Assembly: GCF_019890635.1 (NCBI RefSeq)
Contig: NZ_JAIOAB010000009.1
Span: 62,001-126,000, forward strand
Length of the DNA stretch: 64,000 nt
Reading direction: 5' to 3'
From: Streptomyces sennicomposti
GTDB taxonomy: Bacteria > Actinomycetota > Actinomycetes > Streptomycetales > Streptomycetaceae
Made by a program: the position numbers and the translations under genes. The notes under the pieces were generated by a model that worked only from the letters and a program-made list of their open reading frames with translations, did no database searches and was not told the origin of the DNA. Positions 46,399-54,753 of this stretch are shown here, piece by piece (within the stretch, counting starts at the first letter, position 1; the number at the start of each line of letters is the position of its first letter).

Positions 46399-48120
46399 GT
46401 GGCGGAACGGAGCACGGCTGCCGTCGACGTGGCAGACAACAGCGGTGACGAACCGCTGACCGCCGAGGCGGACCAGGCCACGGCCGACGGGGTGGCCAAG
46501 ATGCGGGAGCGGGACACGGACATCGACGAGGCGCAGAAGGACGGCGGGACCGAGCGTCCCGCGACCAGGACCACACCGCCCGAACTGCACAGCGGCCACA
46601 AGCTGGCCGGGCGCTACCGCCTCGAGGAGTGCGTCACCCGTCTGGACGGGTTCAGCAGCTGGCGGGCGGTGGACGAGAAGCTCCGCCGGGCCGTCGGCGT
46701 GCACATCCTCCCCGCCTACCACGCGCGCGCCCGCTCCGTACTGGCCGCGGCCCGCTCCTCCGCCCTGCTCGGCGACCCCCGCTTCGTCCAGGTTCTCGAC
46801 GCCGTCGAGGAGAACGACCTCGTCTACGTCGTCCACGAATGGCTCCCCGACGCCACCGAACTCACCACCCTGCTGTCCGCCGGCCCGCTGGAACCGCACG
46901 ACGCCTACCAGCTGGTCAGCCAGGTCGCCTCCGCCATGGCCACGGCGCACCGCGAGGGCCTCGCCCATCTGCGCCTGAACCCCAACGCCGTACTGCGCAC
47001 CTCCACCGGCCAGTGGCGCATCCGCGGCCTCGCCGTGAACGCCGCGCTGCGCGGCATCAGCTCCGACACCCCGCAGCGCACCGACACCGAGGCGATCGGC
47101 GCCCTGCTGTACGCCGCGCTCACCCAGCGCTGGCCCTATGGCAACGACGCCTACGGCCTGTCCGGCCTCCCCAAGGACATCGGCCTCATCGCCCCCGACC
47201 AGGTCCGCGCCGGGATCCATCGCGGACTGTCCGAGCTGGCCATGCGCGCCCTCGCCAACGACGGCGCCACCGCCTCCCGCCACGAGTCGCCGTGCACCAC
47301 TCCCGAGGAGCTGGTGAAGGCGATCGGCGAGATGCCGCGCATCCGCCCGCCGGAGCCCTCGTTCACCACCCCGCCGGAGTACCAGAGCACGTCGTACCAG
47401 CAGGGCGCCTACGGGCGCCCGACGCCGCGCCCCGGCGTCCCCCAGCCGGTCCCCGCCCCGCCGCCCCCGTTGCAGAGCCGCACCGGCAAGGCCCTGAAGT
47501 GGGCCGTCTCGGCGCTCCTCATCGCCGCGCTCGGCCTGGGCAGCTGGCAGCTCGCCGACGCCCTGATGGACCAGGGCGGCAAGTCCGGCAAGGACACCCA
47601 GACCCAGACGCAGGACGGCAACGACAAGAAGGGCCAGCTGCCGAAGCCGGCCCTGCCGATCAAGATCCAGGATGCCCGGGAGTACGTCGCCAGCGGTGAC
47701 GCCCAGGCCCCGCAGGACGTCGGCAACACCTACGACGACGACACGTCGACGTACTGGCGGACCAGGCGCTACAACGACGGTCCGCGGCTGGCCCCGTACA
47801 AGCCGGGGGTGGGCATCGTCTACGACCTCGGCTCCTCGCAGACGGTCGGCACCGCGTCCATAGGGCTGCGCTACTCCGGCGCCCGCACCACGGTCCACCT
47901 CTACGCCACGGACTCCTTGTCCCCCTCGACCGGTGTCGACGGGATGCAGGAGATCGGAACCGCGACCACCGACGGGACCTCTCTCACGGTGAAGGCGTCG
48001 AAGCCCGCGAAGACGCGGTACGTGCTGCTGTGGATCACGGACGTGCCGATGGCGCCCGGTGACGGCTACAGCGGCGCCGGCTACAAGCAGGCCCTCACCG
48101 AAGTGAAGTTCACGGGCTGA
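46399..48120 (+). CDS. membrane pseudokinase with C-terminal sugar-binding-like domain
   Basis: Protein of 573 residues. Residues about 60-310 resemble a PknB-type kinase (GRYRLEECVTRLDGFSSWRAV onward, named by GRYRLEE), but the catalytic HRDLKPEN is HLRLNPNAV and no DFG is present, so it is a pseudokinase. A membrane helix (ALKWAVSALLIAALGLG) and an extracytoplasmic discoidin/F5-8-like domain (TSTYWRTRRY through VYDLGSSQTV) follow. This equals the C-terminal part of mycobacterial MviN. GTG start with AGGAG upstream; an ATG 24 bp earlier is possible. Confidence 0.85.
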   Translation: MAERSTAAVDVADNSGDEPLTAEADQATADGVAKMRERDTDIDEAQKDGGTERPATRTTPPELHSGHKLAGRYRLEECVTRLDGFSSWRAVDEKLRRAVGVHILPAYHARARSVLAAARSSALLGDPRFVQVLDAVEENDLVYVVHEWLPDATELTTLLSAGPLEPHDAYQLVSQVASAMATAHREGLAHLRLNPNAVLRTSTGQWRIRGLAVNAALRGISSDTPQRTDTEAIGALLYAALTQRWPYGNDAYGLSGLPKDIGLIAPDQVRAGIHRGLSELAMRALANDGATASRHESPCTTPEELVKAIGEMPRIRPPEPSFTTPPEYQSTSYQQGAYGRPTPRPGVPQPVPAPPPPLQSRTGKALKWAVSALLIAALGLGSWQLADALMDQGGKSGKDTQTQTQDGNDKKGQLPKPALPIKIQDAREYVASGDAQAPQDVGNTYDDDTSTYWRTRRYNDGPRLAPYKPGVGIVYDLGSSQTVGTASIGLRYSGARTTVHLYATDSLSPSTGVDGMQEIGTATTDGTSLTVKASKPAKTRYVLLWITDVPMAPGDGYSGAGYKQALTEVKFTG

Positions 48121-48144
48121 CGTCTCACCGAGGGGGAGGGCCCG

Positions 48145-48864
48145 ATGGGGGACGACACCGGCTACGGCGACGCGAGCGACCAGGATCTCCTGTCCCGTCA
48201 TGTGGCGGGCGACCACGACGCCTTCGGTGAGCTGGTACGCCGCCACCGCGATCGCCTCTGGGCCGTCGCCCTGCGCACGCTGGGGGACCGCGAGGAGGCC
48301 GCCGACGCCGTGCAGGACGCGTTCGTCTCCGCCTACCGGGCCGCCCACACCTTCCGCGGCCAGTCGGCCGTCACGACCTGGCTGCACCGGATCACCGTGA
48401 ACGCCTGCCTGGACCGGGCCCGCAAGGCGGCCGTCCGCAAGACCTCGCCCGTGGACGACACCGAGCGGCTGGAACAACTGCTGGAGCCGCACGAGTCGGC
48501 CTCGGCGCCCGCCGAGCGCAACGACGTGCAGCGACAGCTCGTCGAGGCGCTCGGCACCCTGCCGCCCGACCAGCGGGCCGCCCTGGTGCTCGTGGACATG
48601 CAGGGCTACCCGGTCGCCGAGGCCGCCCGCATCCTCGACGTGCCCACCGGGACGGTGAAGAGCCGCTGCGCCCGGGGCAGAGCCAGACTCCTGCCGCTGC
48701 TCACGCACCTGCGGCCGCAGAGCGCCGGGAAGGAGCCCGCCGCGGGACGGAACCGGGCGCAGGGGACATCCGTCCCACCGGCGGCGAGTCCCGGGGGTCA
48801 CGGCTCCAGGGACCCCGGGCCAAGTGATTCAGCTGCTGTGAAGGGCGGAGGTGGGCGATCGTGA
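48145..48864 (+). CDS. sigM: ECF RNA polymerase sigma factor SigM
   Basis: ECF sigma factor of 239 residues. Region 2 is visible as DQDLLSRHVAGDHDAFGELVRRHRDRLWAVA (core DAFGELVRRH) with REEAADAVQDAFVSAYRA; region 4 contains LPPDQRAALVLVDMQGYPVAEAARIL and GTVKSRCARGRARL. Position after murJ and before the anti-sigma gene and trxBA matches Streptomyces SigM. The last 50 residues are a low-complexity tail. ATG with GAGGGGGAGGGCCCG upstream. Its stop overlaps the start of the anti-sigma gene. Confidence 0.9.
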   Translation: MGDDTGYGDASDQDLLSRHVAGDHDAFGELVRRHRDRLWAVALRTLGDREEAADAVQDAFVSAYRAAHTFRGQSAVTTWLHRITVNACLDRARKAAVRKTSPVDDTERLEQLLEPHESASAPAERNDVQRQLVEALGTLPPDQRAALVLVDMQGYPVAEAARILDVPTGTVKSRCARGRARLLPLLTHLRPQSAGKEPAAGRNRAQGTSVPPAASPGGHGSRDPGPSDSAAVKGGGGRS

Positions 48865-49760
48865 CATCCACGACGGACACGGCCGGGCACCCGGACGTCA
48901 CCGAGATCTCCGACCTCACCGAAGGCCTGCTCACCGATACCAGGGCCGAGGAGCTGCGTCGGCACCTGGACGGCTGTGCGTCGTGTGCCGACGTGCTCGC
49001 CTCGCTCGAGGAGATCCAGAGCCTGCTCGGCACGTTGGGCGGACCTCAGGAGATGCCCGGCGACATCGCGGACCGGATCGACGCGGCCCTGGCCGCCGAG
49101 AGGGACACCCCGCGATCCGGCGCCACCGAGACCTCGCACGTTTCACGTGAAACATCGGCCGTGTCACGTGAAACATCGGCCGTGGACCGCCCTGCGGGCC
49201 GCGCCCGCACCTCCAGCACCGGCCCCGGCCGCAAGAGCCGCGCACCTCGCGGCCGCCGCAGGATCGTCCTCCTCGGGACCGCCTTCACCGTCGCCGCGCT
49301 CGGAGTCGCCTCGGCGGTCCTGGTCTCCCTGCACGACGACAAGGGACCGGACACCACGGCTCACGGCCGGCCGAGCACCGCGGCGGACACCTTCTCCGAG
49401 GGAACCCTGGAGAAGCAGGTTTCCGGGCTTCTCACCGAGGCGCCGAAGTCGTCAGGTCCCGCCCGCCCTCCGCACAGCTTCGGCGTGGAGTCGGACAAGG
49501 GCAGCGACAGGCCGCACGTCTTCAAGAGCGAGCCCACCGTCTCGGTGCCCGCCTGTGTCCGCCAGGGCATCAACAGCACCGAGTCCCCGCTCGCGGCCAA
49601 GGCCGGCACCTACGACAGCAGGGACGTCTATCTCGTCGTCCTGCCCGACGCGGAGGGCAACCCGGCCCGGGTCACGGCCTACCTCGTCGACGCGACCTGT
49701 GTGCACCACCCCTCGGCCCCCGCCAAGGTCCTGCTGGGCCACTCCTACCCGCGTTCCTGA
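48861..49760 (+). CDS. rsmA: anti-sigma factor RsmA (SigM partner)
   Basis: Protein of 299 residues overlapping sigM by GTGA, so translation is coupled. The N-terminus holds a zinc-finger anti-sigma motif ELRRHLDGCASCADVL (H-x3-C-x2-C near residues 34-41), then a linker, one membrane helix (IVLLGTAFTVAALGVASAVLV, given by its ends IVLLG and ASAVLV) and an extracytoplasmic C-terminal domain. Orthologues are reported to bind an iron-sulfur cluster or zinc. Two parS-like sites in a 21-bp tandem duplication encode SRETSAV twice in the linker. Confidence 0.88.
   Translation: MTSTTDTAGHPDVTEISDLTEGLLTDTRAEELRRHLDGCASCADVLASLEEIQSLLGTLGGPQEMPGDIADRIDAALAAERDTPRSGATETSHVSRETSAVSRETSAVDRPAGRARTSSTGPGRKSRAPRGRRRIVLLGTAFTVAALGVASAVLVSLHDDKGPDTTAHGRPSTAADTFSEGTLEKQVSGLLTEAPKSSGPARPPHSFGVESDKGSDRPHVFKSEPTVSVPACVRQGINSTESPLAAKAGTYDSRDVYLVVLPDAEGNPARVTAYLVDATCVHHPSAPAKVLLGHSYPRS
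49140..49153. other. parS ParB-binding site (perfect)
   Basis: GTTTCACGTGAAAC inside rsmA, read as VSRET. Confidence 0.9.
49143..49184. repeat. 21-bp tandem duplication carrying parS
   Basis: The 21-bp unit TCACGTGAAAC followed by ATCGGCCGTG occurs twice head to tail (49143-49163 and 49164-49184). It adds seven codons in frame. Confidence 0.95.
49161..49174. other. parS-like ParB site, one mismatch
   Basis: GTGTCACGTGAAAC inside rsmA, the second copy in the 21-bp duplication. Confidence 0.8.
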
Positions 49761-49833
49761 AGCCCGGACGCCTGGTCCCGGCACTGCGCGGCATCCCGTA
49801 CCCCGGAGCGCTTGCGTGTGCGCCGACACAGCG

Positions 49834-49859
49834 GGAATGCGCGCCCCTTAGGATCCGTT
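49834..49859 (+). promoter_or_regulatory. SigR-type promoter of trxBA
   Basis: GGAAT (49834-49838), 18 bp, GTT (49857-49859), exactly the Streptomyces SigR consensus GGAAT-N18-GTT, 73 bp before trxB. trxBA is a classic SigR target under thiol-oxidative stress. Confidence 0.85.
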
Positions 49860-49931
49860 GGGTGGGGTGAGAGCAGAGAGAAGGGCTCCCCCCGGCCGTA
49901 GGGACACAGTCCAGAGACGAGGAATCAAGCC

Positions 49932-50903
49932 GTGAGCGACGTCCGTAACGTGATCATCATCGGCTCCGGGCCTGCCGGCTACACGGCGGCGCTCTACACC
50001 GCGCGTGCCTCGCTGAAGCCGCTGGTGTTCGAGGGCGCCGTCACCGCGGGCGGTGCGCTGATGAACACCACCGAGGTGGAGAACTTCCCGGGCTTCCGCG
50101 ACGGCATCATGGGCCCCGATCTGATGGACAACATGCGCGCTCAGGCCGAGCGTTTCGGCGCCGAGCTGGTGCCGGACGACGTCGTCTCCGTGGACCTGAC
50201 GGGGGAGATCAAGACCGTCACGGACACCGAGGGCACGGTGCACCGGGCGAAGGCCGTCATCGTCACCACCGGCTCGCAGCACCGCAAGCTGGGCCTGCCG
50301 AACGAGGACGCGCTGTCCGGCCGGGGTGTGTCCTGGTGTGCCACCTGTGACGGCTTCTTCTTCCGCGACCAGGACATCGCCGTCATCGGCGGCGGCGACA
50401 CCGCGATGGAGGAGGCCACCTTCCTCTCGCGCTTCGCCAAGTCCGTGACGATCGTGCACCGCCGGGACACCCTGCGCGCGTCCAAGGCGATGCAGGAGCG
50501 CGCCTTCGCCGACCCGAAGATCAAGTTCATCTGGGACAGCGAGGTGGCCGAGATCCAGGGCGAGCAGAAGCTGTCCGGGCTGAAGCTGCGGAACCTCAAG
50601 ACGGGCGAACTCTCGGACCTCCCGGTGACGGGTCTGTTCATCGCGATCGGCCACGACCCACGGACCGAGCTGTTCAAGGGCCAGCTGGACCTGGACGAGG
50701 AGGGCTACCTGAAGGTGCAGTCCCCCTCGACGCGCACCAACCTGACGGGTGTCTTCGGCGCGGGCGACGTCGTCGACCACACCTACCGCCAGGCCATCAC
50801 CGCGGCCGGCACCGGCTGCTCCGCCGCTCTCGACGCCGAGCGCTTCCTCGCCGCCCTCTCGGACAACGAGCAGAAGGCGGAGCCCGAGAAGAGCACTGTC
50901 TGA
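49932..50903 (+). CDS. trxB: thioredoxin reductase
   Basis: TrxB, 323 residues, NADPH-dependent flavoenzyme reducing thioredoxin. FAD-binding [16 protein letters not shown] at residues 11-26, the redox pair in [12 protein letters not shown] near residues 137-140, NADPH-binding [13 protein letters not shown] and the C-terminal FAD motif [15 protein letters not shown] are all present. GTG start with GAGGAATCAAGCC upstream. First gene of trxBA. Confidence 0.97.
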   Translation: MSDVRNVIIIGSGPAGYTAALYTARASLKPLVFEGAVTAGGALMNTTEVENFPGFRDGIMGPDLMDNMRAQAERFGAELVPDDVVSVDLTGEIKTVTDTEGTVHRAKAVIVTTGSQHRKLGLPNEDALSGRGVSWCATCDGFFFRDQDIAVIGGGDTAMEEATFLSRFAKSVTIVHRRDTLRASKAMQERAFADPKIKFIWDSEVAEIQGEQKLSGLKLRNLKTGELSDLPVTGLFIAIGHDPRTELFKGQLDLDEEGYLKVQSPSTRTNLTGVFGAGDVVDHTYRQAITAAGTGCSAALDAERFLAALSDNEQKAEPEKSTV

Positions 50904-50948
50904 CCTTCTCACCCACCCCACCGCACCGAACGAGTTAAGGAGCCTGCC

Positions 50949-51281
50949 GTGGCCGGCACCCTGAAGAACGTGACCGACGCTACCTTCGACGAGGACGTCC
51001 TCAAGAGCGAGAAGCCCGTCCTGGTGGACTTCTGGGCCGCCTGGTGCGGCCCGTGCCGTCAGATCGCCCCCTCCCTGGAGGCGATCGCCGCCGAGCACGG
51101 CGACAAGATCGAGATCGTCAAGCTCAACATCGACGAGAACCCGGCCACGGCGGCCAAGTACGGCGTGATGTCGATCCCGACGCTGAACGTCTACCAGAAC
51201 GGCGAGGTCGCCAAGACCATCGTCGGCGCCAAGCCGAAGGCCGCGATCGTCCGCGACCTCGAGGACTTCATCAGCGAGTGA
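50949..51281 (+). CDS. trxA: thioredoxin
   Basis: TrxA, 110 residues, with the active site WAAWCGPCRQ near residues 31-40 and the cis-proline in SIPTLNVYQNG. Reduces protein disulfides in the cytoplasm using electrons from TrxB. GTG start with AAGGAGCCTGCC upstream, 45 bp after trxB. A terminator overlapping a parS site follows. Confidence 0.98.
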   Translation: MAGTLKNVTDATFDEDVLKSEKPVLVDFWAAWCGPCRQIAPSLEAIAAEHGDKIEIVKLNIDENPATAAKYGVMSIPTLNVYQNGEVAKTIVGAKPKAAIVRDLEDFISE

Positions 51282-51311
51282 CGCGACAGGCCGTCGCACA
51301 CGACGGCGCAT

Positions 51312-51325
51312 GTTTCACGTGAAAC
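51312..51325. other. parS ParB-binding site (perfect)
   Basis: GTTTCACGTGAAAC just after trxA; its last three bases are the first three of the trxA terminator stem. Confidence 0.92.
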
Positions 51326-51364
51326 ACGAATGGGCCGACCCTGACGGGTCGGCCCATTCGTGTT
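51323..51364. terminator. trxA terminator, overlapping parS
   Basis: A perfect 19-bp stem, 51323-51341 with 51346-51364, arms beginning AACACGAATGGGCC and ending CATTCGTGTT, loop TGAC. Serves trxA and the convergent GNAT gene. Confidence 0.88.
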
Positions 51365-51428
51365 GCGAGGTCCGCTGTCCGCCCGCCCGGCTTGCAGGGC
51401 ACGTCGCAGACAGCGGCGGCTCGGCGGG

Positions 51429-52046
51429 CTACAGCGGTCGCAGCGCCGGTTCCTTCTGTACCGCTCCGAGCAGCCGGTCGAGCGCCATCTCCACGTCTTC
51501 CTTCCAGGACAGCGTCGAACGCAGCTCCAGCCGCAGCCGTGGATGCGCGGGATGGTGCCGGACCGTCTTGAAGCCCACTGCCAGCAGATGGTCCGCCGGC
51601 AGGATGCAGGCGGGTTCCTTCCAGCGTGCGTCCCCGAAGGCCTCGATGGCCTTGAAGCCCCGCCGCAGCAGATCCTTGGCGACCGTCTGGACCATCACCC
51701 GGCCCAGCCCCTGCCCCCGGTAGCCCGGCATGATGAAGGCGGTCATCAGCTGCACCGCGTCCGGGGAGACGGGGCTGGTGGGGAACGCCGCGGAGCGCGG
51801 CACATAGGCGGGGGGAGCGTAGAGCACGAACCCGACCGGAACGTCGTCGACATAGACCACCCGGCCGCAGGAGCCCCAGTCCAGCAGCACGGCGGAGATC
51901 CATGCCTCCTTCTCCGAGGCGGCTCTGTCCTCCTTCAGCGCGGCCTCTCCGCTGACGGGGTCCAACTCCCAGAAGACGCACCCGCGGCAGCGCTGGGGGA
52001 GGTCCTGAAGGTTGTCCAGTGTGAGCGGCAGCAGCCTGCGACCCAT
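51429..52046 (-). CDS. GNAT acetyltransferase
   Basis: GNAT protein of 205 residues. FMLP-like start is MGRRLLPLTLDNLQDLPQRC with a cluster of two cysteines (CRGCVFWE); the acetyl-CoA loop is PGYRGQGLGRVMVQTVAKD. Substrate unknown; a gene of this type sits between trxA and parB in Streptomyces. ATG start with GCGAGGATCAGCCCTC upstream. Downstream of parB on the same strand, after a terminator. Confidence 0.85.
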   Translation of the reverse strand: MGRRLLPLTLDNLQDLPQRCRGCVFWELDPVSGEAALKEDRAASEKEAWISAVLLDWGSCGRVVYVDDVPVGFVLYAPPAYVPRSAAFPTSPVSPDAVQLMTAFIMPGYRGQGLGRVMVQTVAKDLLRRGFKAIEAFGDARWKEPACILPADHLLAVGFKTVRHHPAHPRLRLELRSTLSWKEDVEMALDRLLGAVQKEPALRPL

Positions 52047-52179
52047 GAGGGCTGATCCTCGCTTCCTGCGCCTGCGGCGTCACGAGCGGCGCTGCACCAT
52101 GAGCGCCCCCCGGTGGATATGCCATGCCCGATCGCATCGTAACCGCGAGGCGATCTCCTCAACACCGACGGACAGCAAA

Positions 52180-52219
52180 GAGCGGGCCGTGTTCCGGTAC
52201 AACCGGTCACGGCCCGCTC
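52180..52219 (-). terminator. parB terminator
   Basis: GAGCGGGCCGTG (52180-52191) pairs with CACGGCCCGCTC (52208-52219), with an inner CCGG pairing. It lies 42 bp after the parB stop. Confidence 0.8.
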
Positions 52220-52260
52220 CTGCCGGGCGACTGGCCCGAGGGCCCGCGTTTCCCGCGGTC

Positions 52261-53379
52261 TCAGGCGTCCTCTTCCGTCTCCTCCGGACCACCGTCCAGA
52301 AGGCTCTTCTGCAACACCGGGCCCTCGCCGGGCGCCAGCGTGCCGAGGATGCGTTCCAGGTCCTCCATGGAGGCGAACTCGACGGTGATCTTGCCCTTCT
52401 TCTGCCCCAGGTCCACCTTCACCCGGGTCTCGAAGCGGTCGGACAGACGGGTCGCGAGATCCGAGAGCGCCGGGGAGACCCGGCCGCCGGCGCGCGGGCC
52501 CTTGGAGCGCTGCGCCGCCTTCGGCCGCGACCCCATCAGGGTCACGATCTCCTCGACCGCCCGCACGGACAGGCCCTCGGCCACGATCCGGTGAGCCAGC
52601 CGGTCCTGCTCCTCCGAGTCCTCCACCGAGAGCAGCGCCCGCGCATGACCGGCGGAGAGCACTCCCGCGGCGACCCGGCGCTGCACCGCAGGCGACAGCT
52701 TGAGCAGTCGCAGGGTGTTGGAGACCTGGGGGCGGGAGCGTCCGATCCGGTCCGCCAGCTGGTCGTGGGTGCAGCTGAAGTCCTTCAGCAGCTGGTCGTA
52801 GGCGGCCGCCTCTTCCAGCGGATTGAGCTGAGCCCGGTGCAGGTTCTCCAGCAGGGCGTCCAGGAGGAGCTTCTCGTCGTCCGTGGCGCGCACGATCGCC
52901 GGGATCGCCTCCAGGCCCGCCTCACGGCAGGCCCGCCAGCGCCGCTCGCCCATGATGAGCTCATAGCGCTCCGGGCCGAGCTGACGTACGACGACGGGCT
53001 GGAGGAGACCGACCTCCTTGATGGAGGTGATCAGCTCGGCCAGCGCGTCCTCGTCGAAGACCTCACGCGGCTGACGCGGGTTCGGCGTGATGGCGTCGAG
53101 GGGGATCTCGGCGAAGTGCGCACCCATCGGAGGCGCGGGAAGCTCCGCGGCACCGCTCGGCGACGACTCCTCTGTTTCACGTGAAACAGGCGGCAGCGCG
53201 GCCACCCGAGCGGCCGCCACCCCCCGGTCGCCGCGTTCCGCGGTCAGCACCGGGACGGCCGTGGGGGAGGTCGAAGCCGCGCTTCCCACATTCGCCTGGG
53301 CCGGCGTCTTCTCCCCGGTCGGGGCAGCGGGGATCAGCGCGCCGAGGCCACGGCCCAACCCCCTCCGTCGCTCGCTCAC
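52261..53379 (-). CDS. parB: chromosome-partitioning protein ParB
   Basis: ParB, 372 residues, a CTPase clamp that loads at parS and spreads. [13 protein letters not shown] opens the N-terminus (ParA-stimulating); the CTP-binding box is [14 protein letters not shown] near residue 168; the helix-turn-helix is [19 protein letters not shown]; a C-terminal dimerisation domain follows. GTG start overlaps the parA stop by 4 bp. A perfect parS lies within it (read VSRET). Confidence 0.97.
   Translation of the reverse strand: MSERRRGLGRGLGALIPAAPTGEKTPAQANVGSAASTSPTAVPVLTAERGDRGVAAARVAALPPVSRETEESSPSGAAELPAPPMGAHFAEIPLDAITPNPRQPREVFDEDALAELITSIKEVGLLQPVVVRQLGPERYELIMGERRWRACREAGLEAIPAIVRATDDEKLLLDALLENLHRAQLNPLEEAAAYDQLLKDFSCTHDQLADRIGRSRPQVSNTLRLLKLSPAVQRRVAAGVLSAGHARALLSVEDSEEQDRLAHRIVAEGLSVRAVEEIVTLMGSRPKAAQRSKGPRAGGRVSPALSDLATRLSDRFETRVKVDLGQKKGKITVEFASMEDLERILGTLAPGEGPVLQKSLLDGGPEETEEDA
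53174..53187. other. parS ParB-binding site (perfect)
   Basis: GTTTCACGTGAAAC inside parB, in the linker between the N-terminal peptide and the CTPase domain. Confidence 0.92.
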
Positions 53380-54449
53380 TGAATGCCCTCCACCATGCTC
53401 GCGTCGCTCTGAGCGCCGATGTGAGCGTGGGTGGCGTCATAGCTGACACCTACGCCCCTCAGCGCGATTTCTCGTGCCGCCTCAAGGTATGAGAGGGCAC
53501 CGCTCGATCCTGGATCGTAAGTCAGCACCGTCTGGCCGTAGCTGGGCGCCTCGGAGATACGGACGGAGCGGGGGATGCTGGTCCGCAGGACCTCGTCGCC
53601 GAAGTGGGTGCGGACTTCCTCCGCGACCTGGGAGGCAAGGCGTGTCCGGCCGTCGTACATGGTGAGCAGGATGGTCGAGACATGCAGCGTGGGGTTCAGA
53701 TGCCCGCGCACCAGGTCCACGTTGCGCAGGAGCTGTCCCAGGCCCTCCAGGGCGTAGTACTCGCACTGAATCGGGATGAGGACTTCCTCGCCGGCGACCA
53801 GGGCGTTGACGGTCAGCAGGCCGAGCGAGGGCGGGCAGTCGATGAGGATGTAGTCCAGCGGCTGCTCATAGGCCTGGATCGCCCGCTGCAGCCGGCTCTC
53901 CCGGGCCACCAGCGACACCAGCTCGATCTCCGCACCGGCGAGATCGATCGTGGCAGGGGCGCAGAAGAGGCCCTCGACATCGGCGACCGGCTGGACGACC
54001 TCGGCCAGCGGCTTGCTCTCCACCAGCACGTCATAGATGGAGGGGACCTCGGCGTGGTGGTCGATTCCCAGCGCCGTGGACGCGTTGCCCTGCGGGTCGA
54101 GGTCGATCACCAGGACACGGCCGCCGTGCAGAGCCAGGGAGGCGGCGAGGTTGACCGTCGTCGTGGTCTTGCCCACCCCGCCCTTCTGGTTGGCGACCAC
54201 GATGATGCGGGTCTGTTCCGGTCGCGGCAGTCCATCGCCTGCACGGCCGAGAGCCTCGACCGCCAGTTGGGCGGCACGACCGATGGGGGTGTCGTCCATC
54301 GGGGGCGGTGTTTCACGTGAAACATGCTCCCCCATGGACTCGGTACGGGGACCGGGGACCGGATCGGTCATCGGTCCCGCGATGTTGGCGTCGGACCGCA
54401 AGGATTCACTCTCCTCGACTTCAGGCTCGCGATGAACAGAGCCTCCCAT
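53376..54449 (-). CDS. parA: chromosome-partitioning ATPase ParA
   Basis: ParA, 357 residues from the chosen ATG, a deviant-Walker ATPase ([20 protein letters not shown] near residue 105). In Streptomyces it assembles along aerial hyphae and drives ParB-parS segregation. A long N-terminal extension of about 95 residues contains a parS-encoded VSRET. The ORF is open back to an ATG at 54623 that overlaps another parS; there parS would be read FHVK, unlike every in-gene parS here, so the shorter start is preferred. Ribosome-binding site unclear. Confidence 0.92.
   Translation of the reverse strand: MGGSVHREPEVEESESLRSDANIAGPMTDPVPGPRTESMGEHVSRETPPPMDDTPIGRAAQLAVEALGRAGDGLPRPEQTRIIVVANQKGGVGKTTTTVNLAASLALHGGRVLVIDLDPQGNASTALGIDHHAEVPSIYDVLVESKPLAEVVQPVADVEGLFCAPATIDLAGAEIELVSLVARESRLQRAIQAYEQPLDYILIDCPPSLGLLTVNALVAGEEVLIPIQCEYYALEGLGQLLRNVDLVRGHLNPTLHVSTILLTMYDGRTRLASQVAEEVRTHFGDEVLRTSIPRSVRISEAPSYGQTVLTYDPGSSGALSYLEAAREIALRGVGVSYDATHAHIGAQSDASMVEGIQ
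54310..54323. other. parS ParB-binding site (perfect)
   Basis: GTTTCACGTGAAAC inside the N-terminal extension of parA. Confidence 0.92.
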
Positions 54450-54753
54450 GCCTTCGGGGTCGCGAACCAGTGAGGCCTGGCGTTCTGTGGAGAAATCCAC
54501 CTCTGTGGACAACTCCGTTACCTCTCCGAGTGAACCGAGAGGCTTGCGATCGCGCGGTTGGGCCGCAGCGCGGCCCCGGTTGATGATGCCGTGCAGCAGA
54601 GAGCGACGTTTCACGTGAAACACGATGCACAGCGACGGGGTCCGAACTGTCGCGACACTCCGTCATAGGACGGTTCGGCAGCTTGTGTGGAGTACGCCCG
54701 CTCGTCGTCCCGGACAGCCCACCAGCCCCGGTCCGCTCGTCGTCCCGAACGGG
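54450..54753. promoter_or_regulatory. parAB upstream region with DnaA box and parS
   Basis: 304 bp between parA and rsmG. Contains a perfect DnaA box TGTGGACAA (54504-54512, reverse of TTGTCCACA), a perfect parS (54608-54621), and GACAC (54654-54658), a match to the WhiA core. Probably the developmentally controlled parAB promoter. If the long parA start is used, the left part is coding. Confidence 0.6.
54608..54621. other. parS ParB-binding site (perfect)
   Basis: GTTTCACGTGAAAC upstream of parA, the closest of the set to oriC in this window (about 6.5 kb). Confidence 0.92.

Noticed and set aside
54450..54623. N-terminal extension of parA to an ATG at 54623
   Set aside because: It would start inside parS, read parS in a frame unlike the other coding copies, and cover a DnaA box; the shorter start gives a usual ParA length. 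Not fully excluded.
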